DNA of 64,000 nucleotides from Streptoalloteichus tenebrarius (GCF_024171885.1 NZ_JAMTCP010000023.1:1-64000), one strand, 5' to 3'. Shown: positions 19,202 through 30,109, counted from the stretch's first letter. Notes: generated by a model from the sequence alone, not told the origin. Numbers and translations are program-made.

Positions 19202-20003
19202 GCCCAACAGAGTAGGACAAGGGCGTTTCGTGCCCCGTTGCCGTCCTCCACCCGCTCCGCGCGGTCCGGCGCGCCGTCGCCCGGAGCCGGCGAACAGGCA
19301 TGGGGTGGGGAACCGCTCGCCTGCGGTCGCGCCACCCGCTCGGCGGGAGGCCGCTCGGACGCCGACGAGCGGGAACCTGTCATGTGGTGGCGGACCGCTC
19401 GCCCTGCGTGCGCGCTGGTCCAGGCCTGGACCCGGCTCGGCGTCGCGGGTGGTTGGTGATCGCGGGGAGGGTGGCTTCGAGGGATCGAGGGGGAGGGTGG
19501 CTTCGAGGGGTGGGCAGTCGCCGCGCGGTAGCCCGTCATGACCGTCCGAGGCCGCGCCAAGCAGGCCCGTCGTCCCTGTGTCGAGGCCGCGCCAGGCAGG
19601 GGAGCTGGCCTGGCGCCGACCGGGTCGGCGGAGGCGGTCGCGAGGCCTCCGAATGAGGGTGACGACCGCTCACGACGTGACCGGGCGCCTGGTCGCGGTC
19701 GAGGAGCGCTGGCCCACCCGCCGGCACCCGGGCTGCGCGGGCTGCCCACGCTGCCGGACAGCGGAGCCGGTGAGCTGTCGTCGCGCCCCGGGGGGGCCGT
19801 CAGCCCGGCCGGAGGGAGGTTCGGAGGACCGCCGGGACGAACCAGACCGGCGGCGGGCGGGGACGGCTGTCACAGCGGTCGGGAGCGGGCTCGGGGTGTG
19901 CCACCATGGGGACGGGACTTGCAGTCCGGGAGAACCCGGGAATAAGCCCGACCGCCGGCGGTGTTGCCGCGAGGAGAACGGGCGCACACCTCGAGGGAGA
20001 GCC
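19202..20003. other. 800-bp intergenic region upstream of erpA
   Basis: I see no convincing gene here; the open frames are compositionally biased and mutually overlapping. It contains a perfect 16-bp palindrome GGTCCAGGCCTGGACC (19417-19432), a direct repeat of GAGGGTGGCTTCGAGGG (about 19468-19506) and a duplicated GAGGCCGCGCCA(A/G)GCAGG (about 19549 and 19581). The erpA promoter must lie in the last 150 bp. Its ribosome binding site is CGAGGGAGA just before 20004. Confidence 0.5.
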
Positions 20004-20372
20004 ATGACCGTCGAGAACACCACGGCGACCACGACCGAGGCGCCGACCCACGGTGTCGAGCTGAGCGAGGCCGCCGCGAGCAAGGCCAAGGCCCTGCTCG
20101 AGCAGGAGGGCCGGGACGACATGTTCCTGCGCATCGCCGTCCAGCCCGGCGGGTGCGCCGGCCTGCGCTACCAGCTCTTCTTCGACGAGCGCACCCTGGA
20201 CGGAGACGCGTTCCGCGACTTCGGCGGCCTGAAGGTCGTCGTGGACAGGATGAGCGCGCCGTACGTGCAGGGCGCGGTGATCGACTTCGTCGACACCATC
20301 GAGAAGCAGGGCTTCACCATCGACAACCCGAACGCCACGGGCTCCTGCGCCTGCGGCGACTCGTTCCACTGA
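20004..20372 (+). CDS. erpA: A-type Fe-S cluster insertion protein
   Basis: This small carrier delivers [Fe-S] clusters to apo-enzymes. The 122-residue HesB/IscA-family protein has the three conserved cysteines: Cys51 in PGGCAGLRY and Cys115/Cys117 in the C-terminal GSCACGDSF. The ATG at 20004 follows CGAGGGAGA. An upstream open extension to 19578 is low-complexity and rejected. The M. tuberculosis equivalent is Rv2204c, in the same neighbourhood. Likely clients encoded nearby include the Rieske subunit QcrA, which is an inference from context only. Confidence 0.95.
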   Translation: MTVENTTATTTEAPTHGVELSEAAASKAKALLEQEGRDDMFLRIAVQPGGCAGLRYQLFFDERTLDGDAFRDFGGLKVVVDRMSAPYVQGAVIDFVDTIEKQGFTIDNPNATGSCACGDSFH

Positions 20373-20513
20373 TCGACTGATCGGTTCGCTGGTCGGCACG
20401 ACGGTCGCACCCGACCGCGTGCGACCGGGCACGGTCCGCACGGGTCCGCGCGCGGCGGCGTGACGCCGTCGGCGCGAACCGCCGTGGCACCGTGCTCGGT
20501 GTGAGAAGACCCT

Positions 20514-20545
20514 CGGCGCCCGTGAGCCTCGGCTCACGGGCGCCG
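20514..20545. terminator. Perfect hairpin downstream of erpA
   Basis: A 15-bp perfect inverted repeat CGGCGCCCGTGAGCC/GGCTCACGGGCGCCG with a 2-nt loop lies 140 bp after erpA. It has no T tail, but it is strong enough to act as an actinobacterial terminator. Confidence 0.65.
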
Positions 20546-21990
<1,445 letters not shown>

Positions 21991-22146
21991 GCCCCGACCT
22001 CCCTCGGGCCGGTCACCATCGGTGAGCGGCCTGGGGTGGCGCGTCCGCGACGGCGATCGCTCGCCGGGAACGTGCCGTCGGGGGCAACCCTCCAGTGGAG
22101 CACACGGGACTGACGCTCCAGGCTGGCTTCACCTGTCCGGGGCGGG

Positions 22147-22259
22147 AGTTATCCACACCCACCGGAGCTGTCCACAGCCGGTCATGATCCGCTTGGCCGG
22201 GTCGTGCCGCGCCGATAGGCTGGTCGCGGGGCTCGCCCCCCGGGACGGGTGGGGGCTGA
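22147..22259 (+). repeat. Dispersed DnaA-box/TAGGCT element, copy D
   Basis: TTATCCACA at 22149-22157, CTGTCCACA at 22168-22176 (19 nt apart), a 37-nt spacer and TAGGCT at 22216-22221. This is the most diverged core: TCGCG replaces AGCG after TAGGCTGG, and CGGGACGGG replaces CAGGGCGGG. All the G-runs are kept. It lies between the convergent genes adoK and asnB. Confidence 0.85.
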
Positions 22260-22486
22260 CCTGCGGGAAGGGTGAAGATCCGGTGGCGGGGCGGCGCCCG
22301 TGGACGGGAGTGGGCACCTGACCCCGCGGACGCCTGACCCCGCGGACACGCCCGACCTCGCGGACACTCGCCTCGCGGAACGGGCGGCACGCCGCCCGTT
22401 GCCGCCCTCGCCTCTCGCCTCTCGCGCCTCGTGGCCGATGTCGGTGGCCCGGGGTGTCGCCCGAGTCAGGAACCCCGAGAGACGAC
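22260..22486. other. Intergenic with short direct repeats
   Basis: After element D there are four spaced repeats of a CC(C/T)CGCGGAC type unit (about 22320-22368) and a CCTCTCG tandem run near 22408-22430. No gene is seen. Confidence 0.4.
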
Positions 22487-22520
22487 GAGGCCCGGGAGCG
22501 ACGGATCGCTCCCGGGCCTC
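22487..22520 (-). terminator. Terminator of asnB
   Basis: A perfect 15-bp stem GAGGCCCGGGAGCGA/TCGCTCCCGGGCCTC with a 4-nt loop lies 16 bp past the asnB stop on the minus strand. Confidence 0.85.
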
Positions 22521-22535
22521 CTCATGCCGTCTCGG

Positions 22536-24452
22536 TCAGAGCTTCACCGGGTACTGCGGCTCCGGGACCTCCGGACGCAGCCGGCGCTCGACGAAGATGC
22601 CGTGCCACAACATGAAGACCAGCAGCGCCCAGATCCGGCGGCTGTGGTCCCGCACGTCGGTGCGGTGCTCCTCCAGCACCTGGAGCACGGCGTTCTTGTC
22701 GATCAGGTGGTCGGTCTGCGACTGGATCACGATGTCCCGCGCCCAGTCGTACATCTCGTCCTTGAGCCAGTGCCGGATCGGCACGGGGAAGCCGAGCTTC
22801 TTGCGGTTCAGCACGTGCGGCGGCACGATCTCGCGCAGCGCGCGCCGGAGCGCGAACTTCGTCGTCTCCTTGGTGATCTTGAGGTTGTACGGGATCTGCG
22901 AGGCCACCCGGAACACCTCCGGGTCCAGGAACGGCACCCGCAGCTCCAGCGAGTTGGCCATGGTCATCTTGTCGGCCTTGACCAGGATGTCGCCACGCAG
23001 CCACGTGTAGAGGTCGACGTGCTGCATCCGCGCCACCGGGTCCCAGCCGCGCGACTCGCGGTACGGCCGCGCCGTCACGTCCTGGTGCGTCACCCTCGGG
23101 TCGTAGGTGCGCAGCACCCGCCGCAGCTCGTCCTCCATGAAGATCCGGGCGTTGCCGTAGTACCGCTGCTCCAGCGTCAACGCCCCCCGGCGCAGCAGGT
23201 CCTTGCCGCGCACGCCGTGCGGGATGCGCTCCGACACCTTGCCCATCACCTGGCGCAGCGCGCCGGGGACCTTCTCGAACGGCGCCAGCGACAGCGGCTC
23301 GCGGTAGATCGTGTAGCCGCCGAACAGCTCGTCGGCGCCCTCACCGGACAGCACCGCCTTGCAGTACTGCCGCGCCTCGCGCGCGACGTAGTACAGCGGC
23401 ACCAGGGACGGGTCGGCCACCGGGTCGTCGAGGTACCAGACGATGAGCGGCAGCGCGTCCATCATCTCCTGCGGCGACACCGTCTTGACCACGTGCTTCA
23501 CGCCGATCGCGGCGGCGGTCTCGGCGGCGACGTCGACCTCCGAGTACCCCTGCCGCTCGAAGCCGGTCGTGAACGCGATCAGGTCGGGGTTGTGCTCCTT
23601 GGCCAGGCAGGCCGTCGCGCTGGAGTCGATGCCGCCCGACAGGAACGCGCCGACGGTGACGTCGGCCCGCATGTGCTTGGCCACCGAGTCGCGCAGCACC
23701 TCGGCGATCTCGTGGTACAGCCGCGAGGCGTCCGCGTCGCCGTGCACCGGGCGCGGGCGGAAGGTCGGGGAGAAGTACCGCTCGGTGACCACGTGGCCAC
23801 CCGGCGACACCGTGAACGACGTGCCCGACTCGATCCGGCGGATGCCCGTGTGCAGGGTCTCCGGCTCCGGCACGTACTGGAGGATCATGTAGTGCTGGAG
23901 CGCGGTGCGGTCCAGCTCGGGCTTCAGCCCCAGCGCCTCGCCCAGGTGCAGCAGGCTCTTCTTCTCGCTGGAGAAGGCCACGCCGTTCGGGCCGGCCGCG
24001 TAGAACAGCGGCTTGATGCCGAACGGGTCGCGCGCGCCGAAGATCACACGCTTCTCCGCGTCCCAGATCAGGAACGCGAACATGCCGCGCAGCCGCCCCA
24101 CCATGGACGGGCCCAGGTAGTGGTACGCGGCGACGATCGCCTCGGTGTCGCCGTCGGTGGCGAACTGGGCGCCGTGCTTCTCGATCAGCTCGGCCCGCAG
24201 CTCCAGGTAGTTGTAGATCTCACCGTTGAAGATGATCGTGTAGCGACCGTCGGCGTAGTGCAACGGCTGGTGCGAGTGCTCCAGGTCGATGAACGCCAGC
24301 CGGTTGAACCCGAACACCACCTCGTTCTGGTGCCAGGTGTCGCTCTCGTCGGGCCCGCGGTGCCGCTGGCACCGCATCGCCCCGGCGACAGCCGACCGGG
24401 CCGTCGCGGCGTCGCTCGTGGTGGGGCTAACCAGTCCAAGTAGGCCGCACAC
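22536..24452 (-). CDS. asnB: Asparagine synthase (glutamine-hydrolysing)
   Basis: The enzyme uses glutamine and ATP to amidate aspartate, or an aspartyl/diaminopimelate acceptor in peptidoglycan. The 638-residue protein starts at GTG 24452, which places the catalytic cysteine at position 2 (V-C-G-L-L-G) after initiator removal. The N-terminal Ntn glutaminase domain has HRGPDE and FNGEIYNYLELR; the synthase domain has the PP-loop FLSGGIDSSA and LSGEGADELFGGY. In actinobacteria the orthologue at this locus (Rv2201) is the AsnB/LtsA type, in which the corynebacterial member is linked to cell wall amidation. That role is inferred. It is divergent from ctaC. Confidence 0.95.
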   Translation of the reverse strand: MCGLLGLVSPTTSDAATARSAVAGAMRCQRHRGPDESDTWHQNEVVFGFNRLAFIDLEHSHQPLHYADGRYTIIFNGEIYNYLELRAELIEKHGAQFATDGDTEAIVAAYHYLGPSMVGRLRGMFAFLIWDAEKRVIFGARDPFGIKPLFYAAGPNGVAFSSEKKSLLHLGEALGLKPELDRTALQHYMILQYVPEPETLHTGIRRIESGTSFTVSPGGHVVTERYFSPTFRPRPVHGDADASRLYHEIAEVLRDSVAKHMRADVTVGAFLSGGIDSSATACLAKEHNPDLIAFTTGFERQGYSEVDVAAETAAAIGVKHVVKTVSPQEMMDALPLIVWYLDDPVADPSLVPLYYVAREARQYCKAVLSGEGADELFGGYTIYREPLSLAPFEKVPGALRQVMGKVSERIPHGVRGKDLLRRGALTLEQRYYGNARIFMEDELRRVLRTYDPRVTHQDVTARPYRESRGWDPVARMQHVDLYTWLRGDILVKADKMTMANSLELRVPFLDPEVFRVASQIPYNLKITKETTKFALRRALREIVPPHVLNRKKLGFPVPIRHWLKDEMYDWARDIVIQSQTDHLIDKNAVLQVLEEHRTDVRDHSRRIWALLVFMLWHGIFVERRLRPEVPEPQYPVKL

Positions 24453-24796
24453 GCGTCTACCGCACCTTCCGTTCCGTCTCCCTGGTCGGCTTCCGGCCGT
24501 CAGGCTCGGGCACTTCCCTGGTGGCCCAGTATGCCCGTCGACGCGCTCCCGCCCCCGGTGGCGGTGCGACCGGCCGCGGGGCGCGCGCCGCCGGGAAACC
24601 ACTCGACGGAGTGATGTACACGGCACCCTTTGTGAATCACCCCCGAGCGGTAGCGCCGCTGTTGCTGGGCTACGCTTCCCCGCGACTCCGGCGGTGTGCC
24701 GTCACCGCACGTCGGTGCCCACGGACGGGGACCGGCGGCGATCGACCGACGACCGCCGCGAGGAGTGCGGATCAGTCAGCGAGGAGGCGTCGAGCA
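24453..24796. other. Divergent intergenic region, asnB / ctaC
   Basis: 344 bp between divergent genes with no supported gene. It contains the ribosome binding sites for both genes (GGAAGG for asnB, GAGGAGG for ctaC). I cannot single out a regulator site. Confidence 0.4.
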
Positions 24797-25723
24797 GTGG
24801 GCCTGAAGGTGGGCACCCGGGCAGCGCGGCTGGCCAAGATCTCCGGCCTTGTCGGCCTGGTTGGCGTGGCGGCCACGGGCTGCTCCGCGGAGGAGGTCCT
24901 GCGCTTCGGATGGCCGCAGAGCGTCACTCCGCAGGCCGAGCGGATGCGCGATCTGTGGACCTGGTCGGTCGTCGCCGCGCTCGTGGTCGGCGTGATCGTG
25001 TGGGCGCTGATCCTCTGGCCGGTGGTCTTCCACCGCAAGAAGTCGGAGGAGATGCCGCGGCAGACCCAGTACAACCTGCCGCTGGAGTTCATCTACACCG
25101 CCCTTCCCCTGGTCATCGTCGTCGTGCTGTTCTACTTCACGGCGACCACCCAGACCTTCGTCCTTGACAAGGAGAAGGAGCCGAACACCACGGTCGACGT
25201 GGTGTCGTTCAAGTGGAACTGGGAGTTCAGCTACCCGGGCTACAAGACGCCGGACGGCAGCCCGGTCAGGACCGTCGGCACCAGCCAGGAGATCCCGCTG
25301 CTGGTCGTGCCGGCCAACGAGGTCGTGCGGTACCAGTTGTCGTCCAAGGACGTCATCCACTCGTTCTTCGTGCCGCAGTGGCACTTCAAGCGGGACACGC
25401 TGCCCCGGCCGGAGAAGAACAGCCAGGACAACGTCTTCCAGAACACGATCGACCGCGAGGGCTCCTTCGTGGGGCGGTGCGCCGAACTCTGCGGCACGTA
25501 CCACTCGATGATGAACTTCGAGGTGCGGGCGCTGTCCCCGGACAAGTTCAAGAGCTACATGGACCTGCGGACCAGGAACAACCCGCAGACCGGCAAGCCC
25601 TACACCGCCGCGGAGGCGCTGACCGCGATGAACTGCGGTGAGCTGTGCGCCCCGCAGGCGGTCACCACCAAGCCGTTCGACACCAACCGCACCGTCCGCG
25701 AAGCGTCCGGCACGGGCCGCTGA
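24797..25723 (+). CDS. ctaC: Cytochrome c oxidase subunit II (lipoprotein)
   Basis: The CuA-bearing subunit of aa3 oxidase in the actinobacterial bcc-aa3 supercomplex. It has 308 residues from GTG 24797 with GAGGAGG upstream. A lipoprotein-type signal VGVAATGC places the lipidated Cys at residue 29. Two membrane helices follow, then the cupredoxin domain with DVIHSFFVPQWHFKRD and the CuA site CAELCGTYHSMM (Cys-x3-Cys-x3-His-x2-Met). The extended C-terminus is typical of actinobacterial CtaC. ctaF follows after 53 bp. Subunit I (ctaD) is not in the window, as usual. Confidence 0.96.
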   Translation: MGLKVGTRAARLAKISGLVGLVGVAATGCSAEEVLRFGWPQSVTPQAERMRDLWTWSVVAALVVGVIVWALILWPVVFHRKKSEEMPRQTQYNLPLEFIYTALPLVIVVVLFYFTATTQTFVLDKEKEPNTTVDVVSFKWNWEFSYPGYKTPDGSPVRTVGTSQEIPLLVVPANEVVRYQLSSKDVIHSFFVPQWHFKRDTLPRPEKNSQDNVFQNTIDREGSFVGRCAELCGTYHSMMNFEVRALSPDKFKSYMDLRTRNNPQTGKPYTAAEALTAMNCGELCAPQAVTTKPFDTNRTVREASGTGR

Positions 25724-25776
25724 CGACAGACGGCAGAACGTAGCGGCGACGGACGGCGAGAGCGAGGACAGCAACC

Positions 25777-26175
25777 ATGAAGGTCGAAGCGCGGCTCTTC
25801 GAGGTCATCACGGTCTTCTTCTTCGGGGCGGCGATCGTCTACGGGTTCCTGGCCAAGGAGCCCGTGGGCATCACCGCGATCACCCTCACCGGTGGCCTGT
25901 CGCTGATCATCGGCACCTACTTCCGGTTCGTCGCCCGCCGTGTGGAGACGCGGCCGGAGGACAACCCGGACGCCGAGATCAGCGACGGCGCGGGCGAGCT
26001 GGGCTTCTTCAGCCCCGGCAGCTACTGGCCGGTCGGCCTGGCCGCCGCCGCGGCGCTGGGCGGGGTCGCGGTCGCCTTCTTCCACGTCTGGATGCTCGTG
26101 ATCGCGGTCCCCGTCATCCTGATCATGGTCGCCGGCCTGGTGTTCGAGTACCACGTGGGCCCCGGCCACGAGTGA
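25777..26175 (+). CDS. ctaF: Cytochrome c oxidase subunit IV (actinobacterial CtaF)
   Basis: The product has 132 residues with four predicted membrane helices, beginning with MKVEARLFEVITVFFFGAA and ending FEYHVGPGHE. It belongs to the actinobacteria-specific small subunit of the aa3 oxidase. It is the second gene of the ctaC-ctaF unit and is followed by a strong terminator. Rv2199c is the equivalent in M. tuberculosis. Confidence 0.95.
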   Translation: MKVEARLFEVITVFFFGAAIVYGFLAKEPVGITAITLTGGLSLIIGTYFRFVARRVETRPEDNPDAEISDGAGELGFFSPGSYWPVGLAAAAALGGVAVAFFHVWMLVIAVPVILIMVAGLVFEYHVGPGHE

Positions 26176-26198
26176 GTTCGGCGACCCGAGAGTCGCGC

Positions 26199-26234
26199 GA
26201 GAGGGGCGGCACCCGTTCGGGTGCCGCCCCTCTC
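26199..26234 (+). terminator. Terminator of ctaC-ctaF
   Basis: A perfect 17-bp stem GAGAGGGGCGGCACCCG/CGGGTGCCGCCCCTCTC with a 2-nt loop lies 24 bp past ctaF. The next gene is convergent, so it may act in both directions. Confidence 0.9.
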
Positions 26235-26311
26235 GTTCGTCCGCCCCGTCCCGCCGTCCCCTGTGGACTGTCGGGGCGTCCCGCCGGAGGGCACCCTGAC
26301 ATCGCGTGGGC

Positions 26312-27361
26312 TCACGCCCGGTCGCGGGACCTCCCTCGCGTCCTCCGGGCGGGCAGCTTGTGGCCGACCGCGGCCGCGAGCACCGCGACCATGCCCGCGC
26401 CCTCCGCGACCCCCACGCGGTGGCCGTACAGGACCACGTCGAAGACCAGCGCCACGGCCGGGTAGAGGAACGACAGCACCGCCACGGTCGCCGTGGACAG
26501 CCGGCCGATGCTGGCGAACATCAACACGTACATGAGCGCGGTGTGCACGACACCGAGCAGCGCGAGCCAACCCCAACCCGCCCCGAGCGGCGGCAGGGGA
26601 GCGAACAGCAGCGTCGGCGCGAGCAGCACCGCCCCCACGCAGCACTGGACGGCCGCGAGCACCTCCGGCCGGACGTGCGCCTGCCGCTTCGCCACCAGGG
26701 CCCAACCCGCGTACAGCAGGGCCGCGCCCAACGCCATGGCGACGCCGTCCAGCCCGACCCGGCCGCCGCCGACGCCCTGCCCGCCCAGCGCGATCAACGC
26801 CACACCGCAGAAGGCCACCGCACCGAACCCGAGGTCCCTGCGGGCGACCCGCTCCCCGAGCACCGCCACCGCCAGACCGAGCAGCAGGAACGGCTGCGTG
26901 TGGTAGACGACGGTGGCCACGGACAAGGACGCCCTGCCGTAGGCGGCGAACAACAGCACCCAGTTGCCCACCAGCAACACCGCGCCGAGCGCCGCCAGCC
27001 CGAGGTCGTGCCCGCCCAGCGGCAGCCGTCCCGGCCGCAGCCAACCCCGCGCCGCGCACCACAGCACGAGCAACAGGCCGCCGACGAGGCACCGGGCGAA
27101 GGCCACGGTGAACGGGGCCGCGCCGGACTCGGTCACGGCGACGCCGATCGTGCCCGACAGGACCATCGCCGCGGTCCACCGCGCCAGCGCCGCGCGCTGT
27201 GCCCGGCGCTGCCCGTCGGGTTGTCCCTCGCGGCGCGCGGGGGAGTGCCCGGGGGAGCGCCCAGGGGACTGCCCAGGGGCCTGGCCAGGGGCCTGGCCAT
27301 TGGACTGTCCAAGGTGGACAGTGCTCGTTGGTGTGTTCCCGTCGGTGGTGCTCGCTGTCAT
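26312..27361 (-). CDS. EamA-family (DMT) transporter
   Basis: The product has 349 residues from ATG 27361. After a hydrophilic N-terminal extension with a Gly-Gln/Ser-Pro repeat (GQAPGQAPGQSPGRSPGHSP) there are ten hydrophobic helices arranged as two EamA repeats, with conserved VYHTQPFLLLGLAVAVLGERV in repeat one and LSFLYPAVALVFDVVLYG in repeat two. Members export amino acids and other metabolites. The adjacent, divergent GlxA-type regulator probably controls it, as is common for this gene pair. The repeat-coding DNA also contains an inverted repeat ACTGTCC-N5-GGACAGT (27304-27322) that may be an operator. Confidence 0.9.
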   Translation of the reverse strand: MTASTTDGNTPTSTVHLGQSNGQAPGQAPGQSPGRSPGHSPARREGQPDGQRRAQRAALARWTAAMVLSGTIGVAVTESGAAPFTVAFARCLVGGLLLVLWCAARGWLRPGRLPLGGHDLGLAALGAVLLVGNWVLLFAAYGRASLSVATVVYHTQPFLLLGLAVAVLGERVARRDLGFGAVAFCGVALIALGGQGVGGGRVGLDGVAMALGAALLYAGWALVAKRQAHVRPEVLAAVQCCVGAVLLAPTLLFAPLPPLGAGWGWLALLGVVHTALMYVLMFASIGRLSTATVAVLSFLYPAVALVFDVVLYGHRVGVAEGAGMVAVLAAAVGHKLPARRTRGRSRDRA

Positions 27362-27434
27362 GCGGACACCGTGCCCCGCCGGGCGCGCGATCCGTGAGGG
27401 CGGAAACGACACCGACCGCGAAACTTCCGACACC

Positions 27435-27440
27435 TAGGCT
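27435..27440 (+). promoter_or_regulatory. Predicted -10 element of leaderless regulator gene
   Basis: TAGGCT lies 6 nt upstream of the GTG at 27447, which lacks a ribosome binding site. Transcription probably starts at the start codon. Confidence 0.5.
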
Positions 27441-27446
27441 GGCGGC

Positions 27447-28412
27447 GTGCCTGATCTGCGCGTGGACCGGGTGGCCGTCGTCCTGGAGGGCGCGGTGTCC
27501 CCCTTCGAGTTGGGCGTGGCGTGCGAGGTGTTCGGCACCGACCGGGGCCCCGACGGCATCCCCGGCTGGGAGTTCGCCGTGTGCTCGCCGAACGCCGAAC
27601 CGGTGCGCAGCTCCTCCGGCTTCACCCTCCAGGACCTGGCGCCCCTCGACGTCGCCGGCGCCGCCGACCTCGTCATCGTCCCGATCTGCGCCGACCGCGC
27701 CGCCGGCCCGTCCGACCAGGTGCGGACCCTGCTGCGCGACACCGTGGAGCGCGGCGCGATGGTCGCCGGCTTCTGCACCGGGGTGTTCGCCCTCGGCCAC
27801 GCCGGCCTGCTCGACGACCGCGACTGCACGGCGCACTGGGTGTACGAGGCCCAGTTCCGCCAGCTCTTCCCGGCCGCCCGACTGGACCCCTCGGCCCTCT
27901 ACGTCGCCGACGGCCCGGTGGTGACCAGCGCCGGGACCGTGGCCGCCGTCGACCTGTGCCTGCACCTGGTGCGCCGCACGCGCGGGGCGGAGGCGGCGTC
28001 CGCCCTGGCCCGCCGCATGGTGGCCGCGCCCCACCGCGAGGGCGGACAGGCCCAGTTCGTGTCAGCGCCGCTGCCCAGGACCGAGGACCACCTGCTCACC
28101 GAGCTGATGGAGTGGGTGGAGCGCCGCCTCGACCAGCCGCTCACCGTGGCCGAGCTGGCCCACAGGGCCGGGCTGGGGGAGCGGACCTTCCTCCGGCGGT
28201 TCACCGCCGCCACCGGCACCACCCCGCATCGCTGGCTCACCCAGCGGCGGCTGGAACGCGCGATGCGGCTGCTGGAGCGCACCGCGCTGACGCTGGACGA
28301 GATCGCGGTCACGTGCGGCTACGGCTCGGCGGCATCCCTGCGCCACCAGTTCGCGCGGAGACTCGGCACGAGCCCCAGCGCGTACCGCAGGGCCTTCCAG
28401 ATCGCGTCCTGA
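27447..28412 (+). CDS. GlxA-type AraC family transcriptional regulator
   Basis: The product has 321 residues. The N-terminal DJ-1/PfpI-like domain (about 1-180) contains VVLEGAVSPFELGVACEVFG and VAGFCTGVFALGHAGLL, with a Cys at the nucleophile-elbow position. The C-terminal AraC DNA-binding domain (about 215-321) has two helix-turn-helix motifs: LTVAELAHRAGLGERTFLRR and LDEIAVTCGYGSAASLRHQF. It is divergent from the EamA transporter with 85 bp between starts, the typical arrangement for local control. The effector is unknown. Confidence 0.92.
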   Translation: MPDLRVDRVAVVLEGAVSPFELGVACEVFGTDRGPDGIPGWEFAVCSPNAEPVRSSSGFTLQDLAPLDVAGAADLVIVPICADRAAGPSDQVRTLLRDTVERGAMVAGFCTGVFALGHAGLLDDRDCTAHWVYEAQFRQLFPAARLDPSALYVADGPVVTSAGTVAAVDLCLHLVRRTRGAEAASALARRMVAAPHREGGQAQFVSAPLPRTEDHLLTELMEWVERRLDQPLTVAELAHRAGLGERTFLRRFTAATGTTPHRWLTQRRLERAMRLLERTALTLDEIAVTCGYGSAASLRHQFARRLGTSPSAYRRAFQIAS

Positions 28413-28591
28413 CGGCCCGCGGCGGGGTGGTCCGACACCCAGGGCCGCCCTGGGTCATGGGAGCCGCCAGAAGCGAAACGGGCCAGAAGTGAGCCAGAAG
28501 TGCGATGAAGGGCCCAGCCGCACGTCGCCGGCCGTGTTCACGGAAAGGAGCCCGTGTTCGCGGGAAGGAGGACGTGCGGGACGAGTGCCGC

Positions 28592-29689
28592 TCAGCCGAG
28601 TTCGGCGCGCAGCCTGGTGGACACCGAGGCCCACCGGTCGAGCAGGGTCGCCGCCGCGCCGGAGTCGACCGCCTCGGCGGCCCGGTCGAGCCCCGCCCGC
28701 AGGTCCTCGGTCAGGTCCTCGCCGAAACCCCGGTGCGCCGCCAGCGCGCCCGCCGCGTTGAGCAGCACGGCGTCCCTGACCGGCCCCGGCTTGCCGGCCA
28801 CCAGCTCCCGCACCACCTCGGCGTTCACCTCGGCGTCCCCGCCGAGCAGGTCCTCGGGGTCGGCCGGGGCCACGCCGAGGTCCGCGGCGTCGACGACCGC
28901 CCGCCGCACCTCGCCGTCCCGCACCACCCACGCGGTGGTCGTGCTGGTCGTGGTGATCTCGTCCAGCCCGTCGTCGCCGCGCACCAGGAGCACGCTCGCG
29001 CCCCTGGACGCGAACACCTCGGCCATCACCGGCGCCATCCGGGTGTCGGCGCACCCGATCAGGCCGACCTCGGCCCCGGCCGGGTTGGTCAGTGGGCCGA
29101 GGAAGTTGAACGCCGTGGGGATGCCCAGCTCGCGGCGCGGCCCCGCCGCGTGCCGCATCGCGGGGTGGAAGACCGGCGCGAAACAGAACCCGATGCCCAG
29201 CTCGTCGACGCAGCGGCGCACGCCCTCCGGCGGGAGGTCGATCGCCACGCCCAGCGCCTCCAGCACGTCCGCCGTCCCGCACTTGGACGAGGCGGCGCGG
29301 TTGCCGTGCTTGACCACGGGGGCGCCGGCCGCCGCGGCCACCAGGGCGGCCATCGTGGAGATGTTCACGGTGCCCGCGCGGTCGCCGCCGGTGCCGACGA
29401 CGTCCACCGCGCGGACGTCCAGCTCCACCCGGCGGGCGTGCCGCAGCATCGCGGCGGCCATGCCGCCGACCTCGTCCGCGGTCTCGCCCTTGGCCCGCAG
29501 CGCGACCGCGAACCCGGCGACCTGGGCTGGCGTGGCCACCCCGGACATCACCTGGTCCATCGCCCACGCGGTGTCCGCCGAGGAGAGGTCCTCCCCGTTC
29601 ACGAGCCGGCCCAGCAACGAGGACCAGCCCCTGGCGGGCGTCCTTCCCCCGGTGGTGGAGCGGGCCGCTGGGGACGTCCGGTCAGCCAT
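28592..29689 (-). CDS. trpD: Anthranilate phosphoribosyltransferase
   Basis: This enzyme transfers phosphoribose from PRPP to anthranilate in tryptophan synthesis. The 365-residue type IV phosphoribosyltransferase has the PRPP-binding [17 protein letters not shown], the [21 protein letters not shown] block and the [15 protein letters not shown] segment. The N-terminal helical domain has [16 protein letters not shown]. It is a stand-alone trpD away from other trp genes, in the same place as Rv2192c next to ctaE. The receiver-like gene lies 9 bp upstream on the same strand, suggesting co-transcription. Confidence 0.96.
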   Translation of the reverse strand: MADRTSPAARSTTGGRTPARGWSSLLGRLVNGEDLSSADTAWAMDQVMSGVATPAQVAGFAVALRAKGETADEVGGMAAAMLRHARRVELDVRAVDVVGTGGDRAGTVNISTMAALVAAAAGAPVVKHGNRAASSKCGTADVLEALGVAIDLPPEGVRRCVDELGIGFCFAPVFHPAMRHAAGPRRELGIPTAFNFLGPLTNPAGAEVGLIGCADTRMAPVMAEVFASRGASVLLVRGDDGLDEITTTSTTTAWVVRDGEVRRAVVDAADLGVAPADPEDLLGGDAEVNAEVVRELVAGKPGPVRDAVLLNAAGALAAHRGFGEDLTEDLRAGLDRAAEAVDSGAAATLLDRWASVSTRLRAELG

Positions 29690-29698
29690 GTCGCCGCC

Positions 29699-30109
29699 TC
29701 AGCCGCGCAGGGCTGGCGACCGGTGCGACCGCAGCACCTCGGCCACGGTCTCGGCGGCGGCCAGCGGGTCAAGGGGGTGCACGATCACGGCGTCGGCCTG
29801 CGACCAGGTGGCCAGCCACCGGTCGTCCGCGCGCCGCACCGCCACCACGATCGGAGGGCAGTCCGCCAGCTCGTTCTTGAGCTGGCGGGACAGCCCCATG
29901 CCCCCGGTGGGCTGCGCCTCGCCGTCCAGGATCGCCAGGTCGACCCCGCCGGCGTCGACGACGCCCAGCACCTCGGCGATCGTCGCGGCCTCGACGTAGC
30001 GCACCCTGCCGAGATCGGCGGCCGGGCGCCGCCCCACGGCGGTGATGATCGCCTCACGCACCTCGGGCCGGTGGCTGAACACCAGGATCGTCAGCGTCTC
30101 CGTGCTCAT
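29699..30109 (-). CDS. Degenerate response-regulator receiver protein
   Basis: The product has 136 residues, a stand-alone CheY-like fold with no output domain. It starts LTILVFSHRPEVREAIITA, where the usual acidic pair after the first strand is replaced by Ser-His. A candidate phosphoacceptor Asp is present in VDLAILDGEAQPTGGMGL. The signature Lys-Pro of the last loop is replaced by VIVHPLDP. Loss of the acidic pair and the Lys suggests a pseudo-receiver that does not switch by ordinary phosphorylation. I infer a protein-protein role. It is encoded 9 bp upstream of trpD. Confidence 0.8.
   Translation of the reverse strand: MSTETLTILVFSHRPEVREAIITAVGRRPAADLGRVRYVEAATIAEVLGVVDAGGVDLAILDGEAQPTGGMGLSRQLKNELADCPPIVVAVRRADDRWLATWSQADAVIVHPLDPLAAAETVAEVLRSHRSPALRG

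Noticed and set aside
20514-20545. An insertion-sequence end
   Set aside because: The perfect inverted repeat is a simple short hairpin with no transposase gene or target duplication; a terminator is the better reading. No transposase is seen anywhere in the window.
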